Translations under genes and position numbers: made by a program | Notes under the pieces: generated by a model | The model's database searches: none | What the model saw: the letters and a program-made list of their open reading frames with translations, nothing else | Told to the model about the DNA's origin: nothing | Shown: positions 33,907 to 42,531 of the stretch, in pieces | How the letters are laid out: every line of letters starts with the position of its first letter | Position numbering within the stretch: the stretch's first letter is position 1 | DNA from: an uncultured Prevotellaceae bacterium | GTDB lineage: Bacteria; Bacteroidota; Bacteroidia; Bacteroidales; Bacteroidaceae | Direction of reading: 5' to 3' | Assembly (NCBI GenBank): GCA_902781315.1 | Contig: CACZIT010000010.1 | Span: 93,951-157,950 of the forward strand | DNA: 64,000 nucleotides

Positions 33907-34554
33907 TTATTTCGCAAGGATGCTCTCGGCCATGTGTCTGCCTGCCTCAAAAGCCTTCTGCAGGTCTTGCTCCCAATGCTCTTCACGATACTGCCGCTTG
34001 GCCTCCTCGGAGAAGCTCGCCAACTCGAAGCGGTCGTAGTTCTTCACCTGATAGGTGTTGTAGGCAATCAGGCGCTCCGGCTCGCCAAGGGCAGCCTTGA
34101 GGCAATACTCCATGGAGCCATAGCCCTGGCTGTTGTTGCGTTCAGGCAGTCCGTTCATGGTCTCCACCAGCACCACAGGCATGCGCTTCGGTGCCGTCAT
34201 GCTGTAGTCGTTGTAGGACAGCCAGGGGAAGGCCAGACGCTCCAGAAACGCACGCATCTGTCCTGTCACGTCGCCGAAATATATCGGCGAGCCCAGCACC
34301 AGACCGTCAGCCTCGGCAATCTCTTCCAGCACAGGCGTCAGTGCGTCCTTGAACTTGCAGACGTTCGAGGCCTTGCCCTTTATCTTGCAGGCCATGCACG
34401 ACATGCAGCCTTTGTAGTCCAGATCATAGAGACGTACTGTCTTCACTTCAATATCACTGCCCACAGAGCTGGCTCCTTCAGCAAACTTCTGCAGCATCGA
34501 GGCCGTATTGAAATTCCGTCGCGGCCCTCCGTCGATTATCACAATCTTCTTCAT
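33907..34554 (-). CDS. Flavodoxin-family NAD(P)H-dependent FMN reductase
   Basis: The protein has 215 residues. The FMN phosphate loop is DGGPRRNFNTASML, followed by the family's cysteine cluster GCMSCMACK and DGLVLGSPIYFGDVTGQMRA. It is an iron-sulphur-flavoprotein or multimeric-flavodoxin type reductase. It lies 14 bases downstream of the carbonic anhydrase gene on the same strand. The electron acceptor is unknown. Confidence 0.88.
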   Translation of the reverse strand: MKKIVIIDGGPRRNFNTASMLQKFAEGASSVGSDIEVKTVRLYDLDYKGCMSCMACKIKGKASNVCKFKDALTPVLEEIAEADGLVLGSPIYFGDVTGQMRAFLERLAFPWLSYNDYSMTAPKRMPVVLVETMNGLPERNNSQGYGSMEYCLKAALGEPERLIAYNTYQVKNYDRFELASFSEEAKRQYREEHWEQDLQKAFEAGRHMAESILAK

Positions 34555-34568
34555 CGTATTGTTTTCGT

Positions 34569-35111
34569 TTATTTGATTTCTTCCAATGCTCCTGTTTCAG
34601 AATCGATGATAAACCCGCGGACCACGACGTCCTTGGGCACCAGCGGGTGACCCTTAATCGTGTCCACCGTCTTGCGCACTGATTCGGGCGTGTCCTTGAA
34701 TCCCTCCAGCCAGTGATGCAGGTCGATGCCGCACTTCTGGATGGTGTCGAGGGTTTCGTCAGTCACGCCACGGGCTGTCATCTCGTGGCGGAAGTGGTCG
34801 AAACTCATGTGGCAGGCACCGCAATGCGAGTGAGCCACCACCATGATTTCCTCCACCCCCAACTCGTAGATGGCAACAAGCAGGCTGCGCATGGCCGAAT
34901 CGAAGGGCGATATGACCAGTCCGCCAGCGTTCTTGATGATTTTGGCATCACCGTTCTTCAGCCCCAATGCAGCTGGAAGCAACTCTGTCAGTCGGGTGTC
35001 CATGCATGAAAGCACCGCTAACTTCTTGTCAGGATACTTGTCCGTCAGGTATTTCTCGTAGCTTTTTTGCGCTACGAATGTCTTGTTGTAGTCAATAATC
35101 TGGTCAATCAT
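34569..35111 (-). CDS. Beta-class carbonic anhydrase
   Basis: I start at ATG 35111 (MIDQIIDYNKTFVAQKSYEK), 180 residues. Zinc ligands are Cys36 in SCMDTR, His93 and Cys96 in AHSHCGAC, with the Asp38-Arg40 dyad. NAGGLVISPFDSAMRSLL completes the active site. It interconverts CO2 and bicarbonate. A TATCTTTG -7 box on the minus strand (35136-35143) lies 25 bases before the start, so this gene is probably the first of the run with the flavoprotein and membrane genes. Confidence 0.95.
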   Translation of the reverse strand: MIDQIIDYNKTFVAQKSYEKYLTDKYPDKKLAVLSCMDTRLTELLPAALGLKNGDAKIIKNAGGLVISPFDSAMRSLLVAIYELGVEEIMVVAHSHCGACHMSFDHFRHEMTARGVTDETLDTIQKCGIDLHHWLEGFKDTPESVRKTVDTIKGHPLVPKDVVVRGFIIDSETGALEEIK

Positions 35112-35201
35112 ACTAAATCTTATTAAAACCTTTCGCAAAGATACTCATTTTTGTTCAACATTTTGTAATTTTGCCTTGATTATTAACAATTGTATAGAAT
35201 T

Positions 35202-35304
35202 ATGGCCCATAAACTTCTGCCCCGGTCGGAAAGAATGTTTCACAGCTCTGGCCGACGAAAAGAGAGCAGAACTGAGGGGAAAGTATAACTTAAAGAAGTA
35301 TTAA
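35202..35304 (+). pseudogene. Short fragment resembling the start of a Crp/Fnr-type regulator
   Basis: After ATG 35202 the frame is lost within four codons, but the neighbouring frame reads NFCPGRKECFTALADEKRAE and ends KKY-stop at 35302. Removing one A from the AAA at 35211 joins ATG-Ala-His to this segment. The C-x-x-x-x-x-C-F-x-x-L pattern recalls the N-terminus of Bacteroidetes Crp/Fnr regulators. It is only about 34 codons, so both the identity and reality are uncertain. Confidence 0.3.
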
Positions 35305-35309
35305 ACAAC

Positions 35310-35618
35310 ATGACGCTTCCGAAGTTTGTCGTCACAATGGATGGTCATTTTCGCCTCGGCATGGTCAGTCAGCATAAAGACTTGCTCCGGCCGGGTGACC
35401 AGTGTATCGGAGGCGGGTATTATCGTTTCGACTATACCGCCAACCGCCTCCTGCTCGACCGGGAATCCTTCGATTTCGGCCGCCCCCGGTGGCATCTGCT
35501 GGATGTGCTGAAGGTTCCTTCTGCCTATCGCGGCATGCAGATAGTCTATTCCTACGACGACCATTACCACGATGACTTCCGCGTCAGCGAGGAACTAAAA
35601 ATAGAGTACTATGACTGA
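35310..35618 (+). CDS. Small protein of unknown function
   Basis: The protein has 102 residues beginning MTLPKFVVTMDGHFRLGMVS, rich in aromatic and charged residues, with GDQCIGGGYYRFDYTANRLL and YSYDDHYHDDFRVSEEL. It looks like a small soluble domain with an alternating strand pattern. I do not recognise the family. Its last 8 bases overlap the next gene, so the two are translated together. Confidence 0.6.
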   Translation: MTLPKFVVTMDGHFRLGMVSQHKDLLRPGDQCIGGGYYRFDYTANRLLLDRESFDFGRPRWHLLDVLKVPSAYRGMQIVYSYDDHYHDDFRVSEELKIEYYD

Positions 35619-35847
35619 TTTCGATGCTATCTGGCGCGCGCAGGATGAGATCAGGACCATTGTGAATGCCGTTTGTGGCGAGTGTATCTGGAACCTCAGC
35701 TACAATCCCCACCGCATGGCAATAGAGTTGGAACTGACCAAAACCCTCAGTGAAGAAGACATCAATATTCTGATCAACCAATTCCCGCTTCCTGTTGACT
35801 ACGATGGTGTCGGTTCAAAAGGTTCCAGGTTCACGTTCTATCTCTGA
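35611..35847 (+). CDS. Small protein of unknown function, coupled to the gene before
   Basis: The protein has 78 residues: MTDFDAIWRAQDEIRTIVNA, then a run of strands ending SKGSRFTFYL. It has no membrane segment. The start overlaps the preceding stop by 8 bases. No family was recognised. The coupling suggests the two products form a complex. Confidence 0.6.
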   Translation: MTDFDAIWRAQDEIRTIVNAVCGECIWNLSYNPHRMAIELELTKTLSEEDINILINQFPLPVDYDGVGSKGSRFTFYL

Positions 35848-35873
35848 CAGGGCACCTTCCCTCCTCCAATAGC

Positions 35874-36149
35874 TCATAAAAAATAGAGACAACAACCAAT
35901 CAATGCCAGTTGAATGAAGATGATGGCGGGAACGCCGTATTTGAACTTCTTATGCTGGGTTTTATGATGCCATGCTTTCATGCCGAGCCATGCCCCGATG
36001 CTGCCGCCGAGTACAGCCAGCATCAACAGTGAGGATTCCCTGATGCGCCATAATGCTTTCTTGGCTTTCCATTTGTCAAGGCCGTACGTAAAGAATGTCG
36101 CGACGTTGATGACGGCGAGGTAAATCAGCAATTCTTCTGTTATCTTCAT
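35874..36149 (-). CDS. DUF1294 small membrane protein
   Basis: The protein has 91 residues with three hydrophobic helices. TYGLDKWKAKKALWRIRESS and LLMLAVLGGSIGAWLGMKAW, followed by HHKTQHKKFKYGVPAI, match the DUF1294 pattern exactly. It is an inner-membrane protein of unknown function. It converges with the gene pair at 35310-35847. Confidence 0.92.
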   Translation of the reverse strand: MKITEELLIYLAVINVATFFTYGLDKWKAKKALWRIRESSLLMLAVLGGSIGAWLGMKAWHHKTQHKKFKYGVPAIIFIQLALIGCCLYFL

Positions 36150-36532
36150 TGTTTTTATTGCATTCTAGATAATATAGATGCAAAAGTAATCATTATTAAT
36201 CAAATACGAAGAATAATTCGTATCATTGTGCCATTTATTAACAAAAGTTGATTTAACCGCGTAAATAGTATTAGGCAATTGTAGCTCCTTCATCTCAATA
36301 GTCAGATAAAGAAACCCGCACAAGCTATCTGCCTATGCGGGTTACCTTATCAACAGTCAAAATACTGTAATCATTTCTTACTTCACCTCCTCAAATGTAA
36401 TCATATATGATTGTCAATTAGTTACAAATACATGGTACAAATATGAGCGATAAACTTAGAGTTGAACCATCTTGGATGTTGTAAATTTGTTATTAACATT
36501 ATTCCATATTTTGACTACAAAAAGGATTGTTT
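36150..36532. other. Gene-free left edge of the defence island, with a terminator and a 20-base repeat
   Basis: The stretch is AT-rich. It holds a hairpin AACCCGCA/TGCGGGTT at 36313-36343. On the minus strand just before it is the coding-like end FEEVK-stop, written by the 20-mer at 36376-36395 that is repeated at 54112-54131. No complete gene is seen. Confidence 0.6.
36376..36395. repeat. Left copy of a 20-base direct repeat bounding 17.7 kb
   Basis: TCTTACTTCACCTCCTCAAA occurs here and at 54112-54131, exactly and in the same orientation. On the minus strand both copies read as a protein end FEEVK-stop with a terminator hairpin just downstream. Confidence 0.7.
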
Positions 36533-37903
36533 TTATTTCTTTATTATCTCCATTCTCAATTCACTGAGGCTCCTAATTAGTTCAAACATAGACTCATCGA
36601 CTAATTGATATTTAACATCCTTGGAAATCAAATTTAGATTTGGATTGTGAAGATTTCTTTTTTTGCGACTTTGTTCTGATTTCTCGATACTAAATTGGAG
36701 TCTTAGAAAGCGATGCCAAAATGGTGTTGAAAAAGCATATTTTTCAGAATTTGAGTTATAATATATAATATTAAAAGAAGGACTCATCAATTCTTCTAGT
36801 TTTTCTTTTATCTGTTCACTTTTAAAAGATACTTTTCCATTGTTAACTCGTTTGCAGATTTCTTCAAAAGACAATTTATCCATAACATTATGTGAAAAAG
36901 TTTTCAGAATATACCAACCCAATTCATTTTTCACAGCAGCCTCATAAATAGACTTTAATGTATCAGAACTACGTTCGATAAATCCATCGACAGCATATTG
37001 GAAAGACTGATCATTAACATATTGTTTTTTCAACGTTGTATGTGTAATACCTTCTCCTTTACAAATGTCCATACACATTTGATGGGCAAAAGCACCGAGC
37101 CTGTCTGAATAGTAAACGAGTTTTTCTACAAGAGATTGAGATGGAACAACATTAAGCAAAGAGAAACCATTTTCAATGATTTTTTTAATTTCTTCATCTT
37201 TGAGTAGAGGTACAGAAACTTCCGATACCCTTGTTCTCAAATTTGGATCAAGTTTTATTAATTCATGAGCAGATTGGCAGGCCCCGATGCATATTATTTT
37301 TGAGGATGAATAATCATTGGCATTATCAACAAATATTTTTATTACATCTGCTATTCGAACTTTTTCCTCTGAAGATACCTTGTGAAAATCCTCTATCAGC
37401 CATACAATTTCTCCCTCACCCATAAACTGGGCCAGTTTTTGAGGTGTTAGTTGAGGCGGCAATAATCTTGAAAACGTATTACATTCTTCACGTGTCGTTT
37501 CAGTACCTATGCTTGCTTTAATATTGTTGTATTCTAATGCTAATTCTCCTTTTAGTGTTGAAGTATGTTTGCGAGATTTTCCAGAAATAACAAAGACATT
37601 TAACGCATCGAATGCGTTTAAAATAAGTTGCTCAAATGTTGTACTACTCTCACAATGGGTTCTTATAAACACATAATGATTCTTCTTTAAAAGATTGCGG
37701 ACAGAAGATGTTTTTCCACTACCTGAATGTCCAAATACAATTATTTGTTTACCAGGAGTAGACATTTCTGAAGATAGTAGTGAATCAATCTCCTTGCGTT
37801 CAATATAATTAATATCAGCAGCTTTTGCTGGTGTAAAAATTTCTTCAAGTTTCATTCTTGGTCGCTTGAACAATTTGAAGGTTATTTTGTAAAATGTATT
37901 CAT
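36533..37903 (-). CDS. AAA/STAND-like ATPase of a putative defence operon
   Basis: The protein has 456 residues. Walker A is GHSGSGKT (58-65). Walker B is WLIEDFH (168-174). Sensor-like IICIGACQSAHEL follows, then a helical lid and a C-terminal winged-helix-like part (GWYILKTFSHNVMDKLSFEE). The layout is that of P-loop ATPases used in phage defence as sensors or motors. It is the last gene of the run XRE, AlbA-type protein, membrane protein, ATPase. No nuclease domain is fused to it. Its role is inferred from the neighbourhood only. Confidence 0.7.
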   Translation of the reverse strand: MNTFYKITFKLFKRPRMKLEEIFTPAKAADINYIERKEIDSLLSSEMSTPGKQIIVFGHSGSGKTSSVRNLLKKNHYVFIRTHCESSTTFEQLILNAFDALNVFVISGKSRKHTSTLKGELALEYNNIKASIGTETTREECNTFSRLLPPQLTPQKLAQFMGEGEIVWLIEDFHKVSSEEKVRIADVIKIFVDNANDYSSSKIICIGACQSAHELIKLDPNLRTRVSEVSVPLLKDEEIKKIIENGFSLLNVVPSQSLVEKLVYYSDRLGAFAHQMCMDICKGEGITHTTLKKQYVNDQSFQYAVDGFIERSSDTLKSIYEAAVKNELGWYILKTFSHNVMDKLSFEEICKRVNNGKVSFKSEQIKEKLEELMSPSFNIIYYNSNSEKYAFSTPFWHRFLRLQFSIEKSEQSRKKRNLHNPNLNLISKDVKYQLVDESMFELIRSLSELRMEIIKK

Positions 37904-37927
37904 GTCTTTGGCGATTTGTATTACGCT

Positions 37928-38707
37928 TTAATTAATAATATCTTCGTTGATCTTGATGTAGAGGTCGCCAGACCTGTGCTTCAGCTTCTTGGCGAGAGTT
38001 TCTGTTGTGGTATTCCAGAACCAGGCAGGGAAGGTGTATTGTGCAAACTGAGCTGCCAGTTTGTTCGGGAGGTTGTACTGGTAGGCAATGTTCCAACTAA
38101 GGTTTGCCAAGTCATGTTGAGTGAGTTGTTCCTTCTTGCCAGTCTTCTCAATCTTGATGGGAAGGGTGGGTACAACAACACCGTGAACGACCAATGAAAC
38201 AACACACTCGCTCACTTGGAACAGTTCTTCGTCCGTGAAATCGAAAGGCATCAAGGTTTGTCGCACATACGCCTGAACCTTTGCTAACTTTTCTTCATCA
38301 GCCTTTGCTTTTATAGCAACGAACTGTTCACGTTCTCTTTTGCAAGTCTCCATGAATCTGCGTAGGCGTTCCTCTTGATTGAGGATTTGGTTATGCTCTG
38401 ACATTTCTTCAATTGGAGATTGTTGAACGGGCTTTTCAACCGGATGCTCGGCGATGTATTTTTGTATCGCCTCCACCTCTATACGAGGACGGACATACTT
38501 TTGAAAGGCATCTGCGTAAGCAAAAGTTATCTTTGCTCCAGCCCAAAAGCATAAACGAAGGAATCCATAGAAGCAACCAAACAATATTATTGCTATGGCG
38601 GCACACGGGATATATCCCCAGTGATGCTCACCGCATATCAAGAGAGCCTTGCCAACCGCCAATATTGCTAGTAGAACCGTTATCGTTATATGAAACCACT
38701 TTGGCAT
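37928..38707 (-). CDS. Two-helix membrane protein with coiled-coil region
   Basis: The protein has 259 residues. Two hydrophobic helices at the start (ITITVLLAILAVGKALLI and IPCAAIAIILFGCFYGFLRL) are followed by a charged helical stretch rich in Glu and Lys (about residues 95-160) and a C-terminal domain (FTDEELFQVSECVVSLVVHG and others) of no known family. Its start is one base from the stop of the AlbA-type gene, so translation is coupled. It could be the membrane-acting part of the operon. Confidence 0.65.
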   Translation of the reverse strand: MPKWFHITITVLLAILAVGKALLICGEHHWGYIPCAAIAIILFGCFYGFLRLCFWAGAKITFAYADAFQKYVRPRIEVEAIQKYIAEHPVEKPVQQSPIEEMSEHNQILNQEERLRRFMETCKREREQFVAIKAKADEEKLAKVQAYVRQTLMPFDFTDEELFQVSECVVSLVVHGVVVPTLPIKIEKTGKKEQLTQHDLANLSWNIAYQYNLPNKLAAQFAQYTFPAWFWNTTTETLAKKLKHRSGDLYIKINEDIIN

Positions 38708-38708
38708 A

Positions 38709-40253
38709 TTATTCTTTGTTAATGATTACCCATTTGCCCTCCTTACGACCACCTTCACGAGTTATAATGCCTTTCGCCTGAAGTTCTGCCAAATCTCTTT
38801 GGATTGTTCGCGGTACAATGCCCGTCTTTTCCGACATTCTTTCCGACATTCTTTCCGACATTTCCTTGGCGGTAAGAGCAGGATCCTCTGTGATGAAATC
38901 TAATATAATCTTCTGACGTTCAGACAATTCTTTTACGACATCTTTTACGACATCTTTTACGACATCCTTGTTCAGGATGAACTGTTCTTTTATGAAATCT
39001 GGGTGGCACGGAATGTCAATCAGGAAGTAAGTACGTTCTTCATCCGTCTCAATAGTTGCCTGTGGAGATCCATTGTCTTTTAGTTCATCCTGAATAGTAG
39101 GAATGCCTGTAGCTCGGCCTTCTGTTAGGTCTAATTCTTTCAGGAACTCTCCCAACCTGCGGTTACGATATCGACGTGAACGTAACGAAATACCTTTCTG
39201 AACAGCCTCCATCGGAATGGTATGGTTGGGGCCAGAGAAACTGAGTATGGATATGCGTTCAGGCTCTACAGTGATTTCAACAGGTTCCCGAATCGTCCAG
39301 TCTCTATGATACAGGCTATTGACAACAGCTTCTTCCAGAGCCTGATAGGGGTAGTTGAAGAATGTTATGGATTGCGCCCTGTCCTTGGGTTTAATAATCT
39401 GTTTCTTGATGATGTTGGTATTCAGATAGCTTAACGTCTTCTCTATCATCTGCGGCACACTGCCCCTGATGGGTTCCACCTCTATCAGGTTATTGGGATT
39501 CTTTTCTCTACTTTCAGGGAAAAGAACTATTTCAATCTGCGCTTGACGGAAGAAACGGTCAGGCCGTTCTGAGAACATCATTGCTGCAACATTCTTGATG
39601 CGCCATCCTTCCGGCACAGCCTCTAATAAGTCCATCTGTTCCAGCACATCTTCCATGTGGTCTGTCAGTGAGATGTCAGCCAAACTGCTCTTTACCTTAA
39701 CAAGATAGTCATGTAGGAGTAATGGCGATATATCCGTCAGTTTGATGTCGTCGTTGCCACGGTCATCAAAAGGCATACGATTTGCGAGGTTTATCAATTC
39801 TCGCTCGTATTCGTCTTTCGGAACGATACTGCTACTGTTGTAACGAATATAATAATTGTACGTTTTCTGTTTTGCGGTTATTTGGTCAGGCACTTTGTAT
39901 GGCCTGCGTTCACCTGGAGAAACCTTTATAACAAGAATCGTCTTTCCATCTGCCTCTTCTAAATACAATCGGGGCTGATAGTACGGACGCATCAGATTGT
40001 TATACCCTACCATATCCTTCTCGATAGGTTCTATCTGGTTAGGGTCAATACCTGTAACAGGCCTTATGGCATGGCCGTTCTCTTCCTTAACTCCAACCAC
40101 GATATAACCGCCACCTGTTTCGTCGAAGTCATTGGCGAATGCACAAATGGTGCGGTAGATAGCATCAGGGTTCCAGCCAGTCTTGTATTCTATGCGATCA
40201 CCTTCTACAGCTCGTCCGCTCAGAAGTTCTTCTATGTTGATTGGTAGTCTCAT
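38709..40253 (-). CDS. ATP-binding protein with AlbA/Schlafen-type N-domain and winged-helix tail
   Basis: The protein has 514 residues. The AlbA_2 domain opens GDRIEYKTGWNPDAIYRTIC and GGGYIVVGVKEENG. A GHKL-type ATP-binding part follows (YPYQALEEAVVNSLYHRDW, RISILSFSGPN). The linker holds DVVK three times (430-441) and MSER twice plus MSE (465-475), each written as three tandem 12-base units. A winged helix (KTGIVPRTIQRDLAELQAKG) ends it. Such proteins pair with a small XRE protein, as here (15 bases apart), and are thought to be DNA-binding regulators or defence components. Confidence 0.88.
   Translation of the reverse strand: MRLPINIEELLSGRAVEGDRIEYKTGWNPDAIYRTICAFANDFDETGGGYIVVGVKEENGHAIRPVTGIDPNQIEPIEKDMVGYNNLMRPYYQPRLYLEEADGKTILVIKVSPGERRPYKVPDQITAKQKTYNYYIRYNSSSIVPKDEYERELINLANRMPFDDRGNDDIKLTDISPLLLHDYLVKVKSSLADISLTDHMEDVLEQMDLLEAVPEGWRIKNVAAMMFSERPDRFFRQAQIEIVLFPESREKNPNNLIEVEPIRGSVPQMIEKTLSYLNTNIIKKQIIKPKDRAQSITFFNYPYQALEEAVVNSLYHRDWTIREPVEITVEPERISILSFSGPNHTIPMEAVQKGISLRSRRYRNRRLGEFLKELDLTEGRATGIPTIQDELKDNGSPQATIETDEERTYFLIDIPCHPDFIKEQFILNKDVVKDVVKDVVKELSERQKIILDFITEDPALTAKEMSERMSERMSEKTGIVPRTIQRDLAELQAKGIITREGGRKEGKWVIINKE
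38828..38863 (-). repeat. Three 12-base units coding MSER repeats
   Basis: TTTCCGACATTC on the plus strand occurs three times in tandem, the last copy differing at its final base. The unit preserves the reading frame. Confidence 0.9.
38931..38966 (-). repeat. Three 12-base units coding DVVK repeats
   Basis: TTTTACGACATC occurs three times exactly in tandem. Copy number change would lengthen the linker without shifting the frame. Confidence 0.9.
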
Positions 40254-40268
40254 GTTTCAGTTGCTAAT

Positions 40269-40478
40269 TTATCGTTCTTTCGTTGACCAAAGTAAATCCT
40301 TCACATCCACATTGAGACTCCTGGCGATTTCCACCAAAGTCTCCAAACTGGGCTGTGATGCATTGGTACACCATTTGCTCACTGATGCAGGGTCTTTCCC
40401 CAGTTCCTCGGCTAACCATTTATTAGTTCTCTTTTGTTCTGCTAAAACCACCTTTAGCCTGTTTATGTCTTTGACCAT
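40269..40478 (-). CDS. Small XRE-family DNA-binding protein
   Basis: The protein has 69 residues. The helix-turn-helix is NKWLAEELGKDPASVSKWC followed by TNASQPSLETLVEIARSLNV. It is a divergent relative of the two XRE genes at 42532 and 58567 (shared opening RLKVVLAEQ and RIRVVLAER). It precedes the AlbA-type gene by 15 bases, so it probably regulates this operon. Confidence 0.92.
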   Translation of the reverse strand: MVKDINRLKVVLAEQKRTNKWLAEELGKDPASVSKWCTNASQPSLETLVEIARSLNVDVKDLLWSTKER

Positions 40479-40493
40479 TTGTTTTCTTTTCTA

Positions 40494-41000
40494 CTATTTT
40501 GAACGAGTTAAAATGAAATAAAGCATAGATATTGTTCGTATCGTAGCAAACAAAATATTAAAGATGCCAATTATAAAAATTGTATTAGGGATAACACACC
40601 ATATACCTATAGAAATATAAGGAAATAAGGATGCTATGTAAAACAAAATACATAGCAGGGTACTCAATATAATCAAGTACGAATAAGAAACAACTATTAA
40701 TCGGAACATTGAAATATTCTTTCCACGAATTTTTCGTTTTATCATGAAATCCTTAGTTTTATTTTCAATGTTATTGTTGGATATAAGCAAAGCTAAAGCA
40801 GCTAATGCGAATCCCAAGAGAGTTGCGATGAAAGGAAGAACATTTTTAATGAAAGTATATTGGGAATTATCGTTATTGTATAGCGAGATTGACAGACTAA
40901 GGATGCCAATGATAAATGGTAGCCAATGTTCAAACATCCTCTCCTTTCTATTAAGAGTAGAATGGTAATCCAATATTACATAAAGATATTCCAAATACAT
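40494..41000 (-). CDS. Four-helix membrane protein, putative effector
   Basis: I start at ATG 41000, two bases after the stop of the upstream gene. The 168 residues have four hydrophobic helices: WLPFIIGILSLSISL, FIATLLGFALAALALLIS, SYLIILSTLLCILFYIASLF and IFIIGIFNILFATI. A basic loop (KTKDFMIKRKIRGKN) lies between the second and third. No family was recognised. Small multi-helix membrane proteins coupled to a soluble partner are typical killing effectors in abortive infection; here that is inference from position. Confidence 0.65.
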   Translation of the reverse strand: MYLEYLYVILDYHSTLNRKERMFEHWLPFIIGILSLSISLYNNDNSQYTFIKNVLPFIATLLGFALAALALLISNNNIENKTKDFMIKRKIRGKNISMFRLIVVSYSYLIILSTLLCILFYIASLFPYISIGIWCVIPNTIFIIGIFNILFATIRTISMLYFILTRSK

Positions 41001-41002
41001 AA

Positions 41003-41884
41003 TCAAAAATCTTGTGATAGCAAGGATAACTGTGCAAACATATAAATGGAGTCGAATTCTCCCGTGTCTTCATTTTGTTGAGCATCAACATATTCCTTTT
41101 TTATAATCCGGCCAGTGTCTATAATCCCTTCATTCTCGTTTGACAGTTTTCCTCGCACACGAATGCGCTTAATGTGGGAATCGGTACCGTTATACTTGTC
41201 CAAAAAATCATAAACATGTTCTTTTATGGTTTTCTTTCGGCCAGCTTGTACTTTTACAATCACCTCTTCTTTTATTTCTTCTGACGGTTCAGAAAAATCC
41301 AGAGCATCAGATCCTAATAAAACTTTATCAACAAATATTTCCGCACAAACGACCCTTGTCATTCCTTGCAGGACTTCTCGAAAATCATCACGAGGAATCA
41401 TGTCAAATGTAAAATGACCTATGATTTTGTCATCTTCATTATTAAATTGAGCATTGTAAAAAGGAATAGCCTTATTAAGGTAATCCACAATGTTGGCACA
41501 AGTGAGCATACCATTCCCTGTTTCCAAAAACAATAATGCATCACCTTCTTTGAATTTTACTAAAGCATGAGTCTTCATTTGTTCTCCTTCGTCCATTGTT
41601 TTCGGATTCTCACGTTCCTCAACTGTGTTTTTGTCTAACAATGGAGCACGATAGCTATGTTTCGCACTTTTGAAAAGCAATTCAAGTAAATCGTTTTCTT
41701 GAGTTGTGTTGTGTGAATAACTATCTAGGAACGCAAATCGATCATTTGAAATATCTTGTTTGCGCTCGACACGGGATTTTAATCCTAAAAAAGCTAAAAC
41801 CTTCAAAAGGTTTACCTCAATAGGCATTTCCACATCGTCTCGTTTTAAAAACAAGTAGTAAAACCCAATTTTTCTTTTTGCCAT
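41003..41884 (-). CDS. Soluble protein, possibly DUF6731-like, partner of the membrane protein
   Basis: I start at 41884 (MAKRKIGFYYLFLKRDD), 293 residues. Landmarks are HALVKFKEGDALLFLETGNG, IIGHFTFDMIPRDDFREVL and a late charged domain (DSHIKRIRVRGKLSNENEG). The opening K-I-x-F-Y-x-L and the general plan recall DUF6731 proteins, but only from memory. The following membrane gene starts two bases after its stop. It could be the sensor of a two-gene defence module. Confidence 0.55.
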   Translation of the reverse strand: MAKRKIGFYYLFLKRDDVEMPIEVNLLKVLAFLGLKSRVERKQDISNDRFAFLDSYSHNTTQENDLLELLFKSAKHSYRAPLLDKNTVEERENPKTMDEGEQMKTHALVKFKEGDALLFLETGNGMLTCANIVDYLNKAIPFYNAQFNNEDDKIIGHFTFDMIPRDDFREVLQGMTRVVCAEIFVDKVLLGSDALDFSEPSEEIKEEVIVKVQAGRKKTIKEHVYDFLDKYNGTDSHIKRIRVRGKLSNENEGIIDTGRIIKKEYVDAQQNEDTGEFDSIYMFAQLSLLSQDF

Positions 41885-42140
41885 ATTTCTATACGATTTA
41901 TTTTCTGCAAAGGTACAGATTTTCTCTGAAATAATCACATATTTTTATGGTTTTCTATTTCTTTATTTGCGTTTTAAGCAAATTTAGGAGTGTATTACTC
42001 ATGTTGCTGGTATTACTCATATTGATAAATCAATATTCAACTCGTTTTTAAGTGCTATTTTTGCTATCTTCTTGCAAAAATTGCACTTAAATCGATATTT
42101 CATATGTTTTTCGCCAATTCCCTATTATATGAACATTCCC

Positions 42141-42281
42141 GCGCTCGTCTTTGCCGCTTGGCTTGTCCAAGATCTTATGAGGATGAGTTCCCGAAACTGT
42201 TCCCGAACTTATTGCGGTTGTTTCCGAACTTCTCTCCGAACTTTTTATGATTTTCTCCGAACTTTTCTCCGAACCAAACAC
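42141..42281 (-). pseudogene. Remnant of a tandem-repeat protein linker
   Basis: On the minus strand the frame reads SEKSSEKIIKSSERSSETT, the serine/glutamate/lysine repeat often found between the ATP-binding and winged-helix parts of AlbA-type proteins. No start or domain remains. A similar piece lies at 58215-58335. Confidence 0.45.
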
Positions 42282-42500
42282 ATCTTTCTCCAGACTATCA
42301 TTGCCTCCATAAATGAATGCGATTTCCGCGAAGAAAACATATGGTTGTCGGTCATTTCAAATGATGCTTCAGACACACATTATATATAATATATGCATGA
42401 TACCTGTCCTGTATTCATCAAAAGATTGGTCTTTTAATCAAATTTTGGCTTATTTATGTAGTTTTTTGAGCATATCAGCATTTGTCTCGATTATTTTTTG

Positions 42501-42508
42501 TAACTTTG
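42501..42508 (+). promoter_or_regulatory. -7 element of XRE gene copy A
   Basis: TAACTTTG, 24 bases before the start. The nearest TTTG (42481-42484) is only 16 bases upstream, shorter than usual. Copy B has TATCTTTG at 58535-58542 with the same spacing. Confidence 0.5.
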
Positions 42509-42531
42509 CCGTCAAACAACAGAAATCTATC

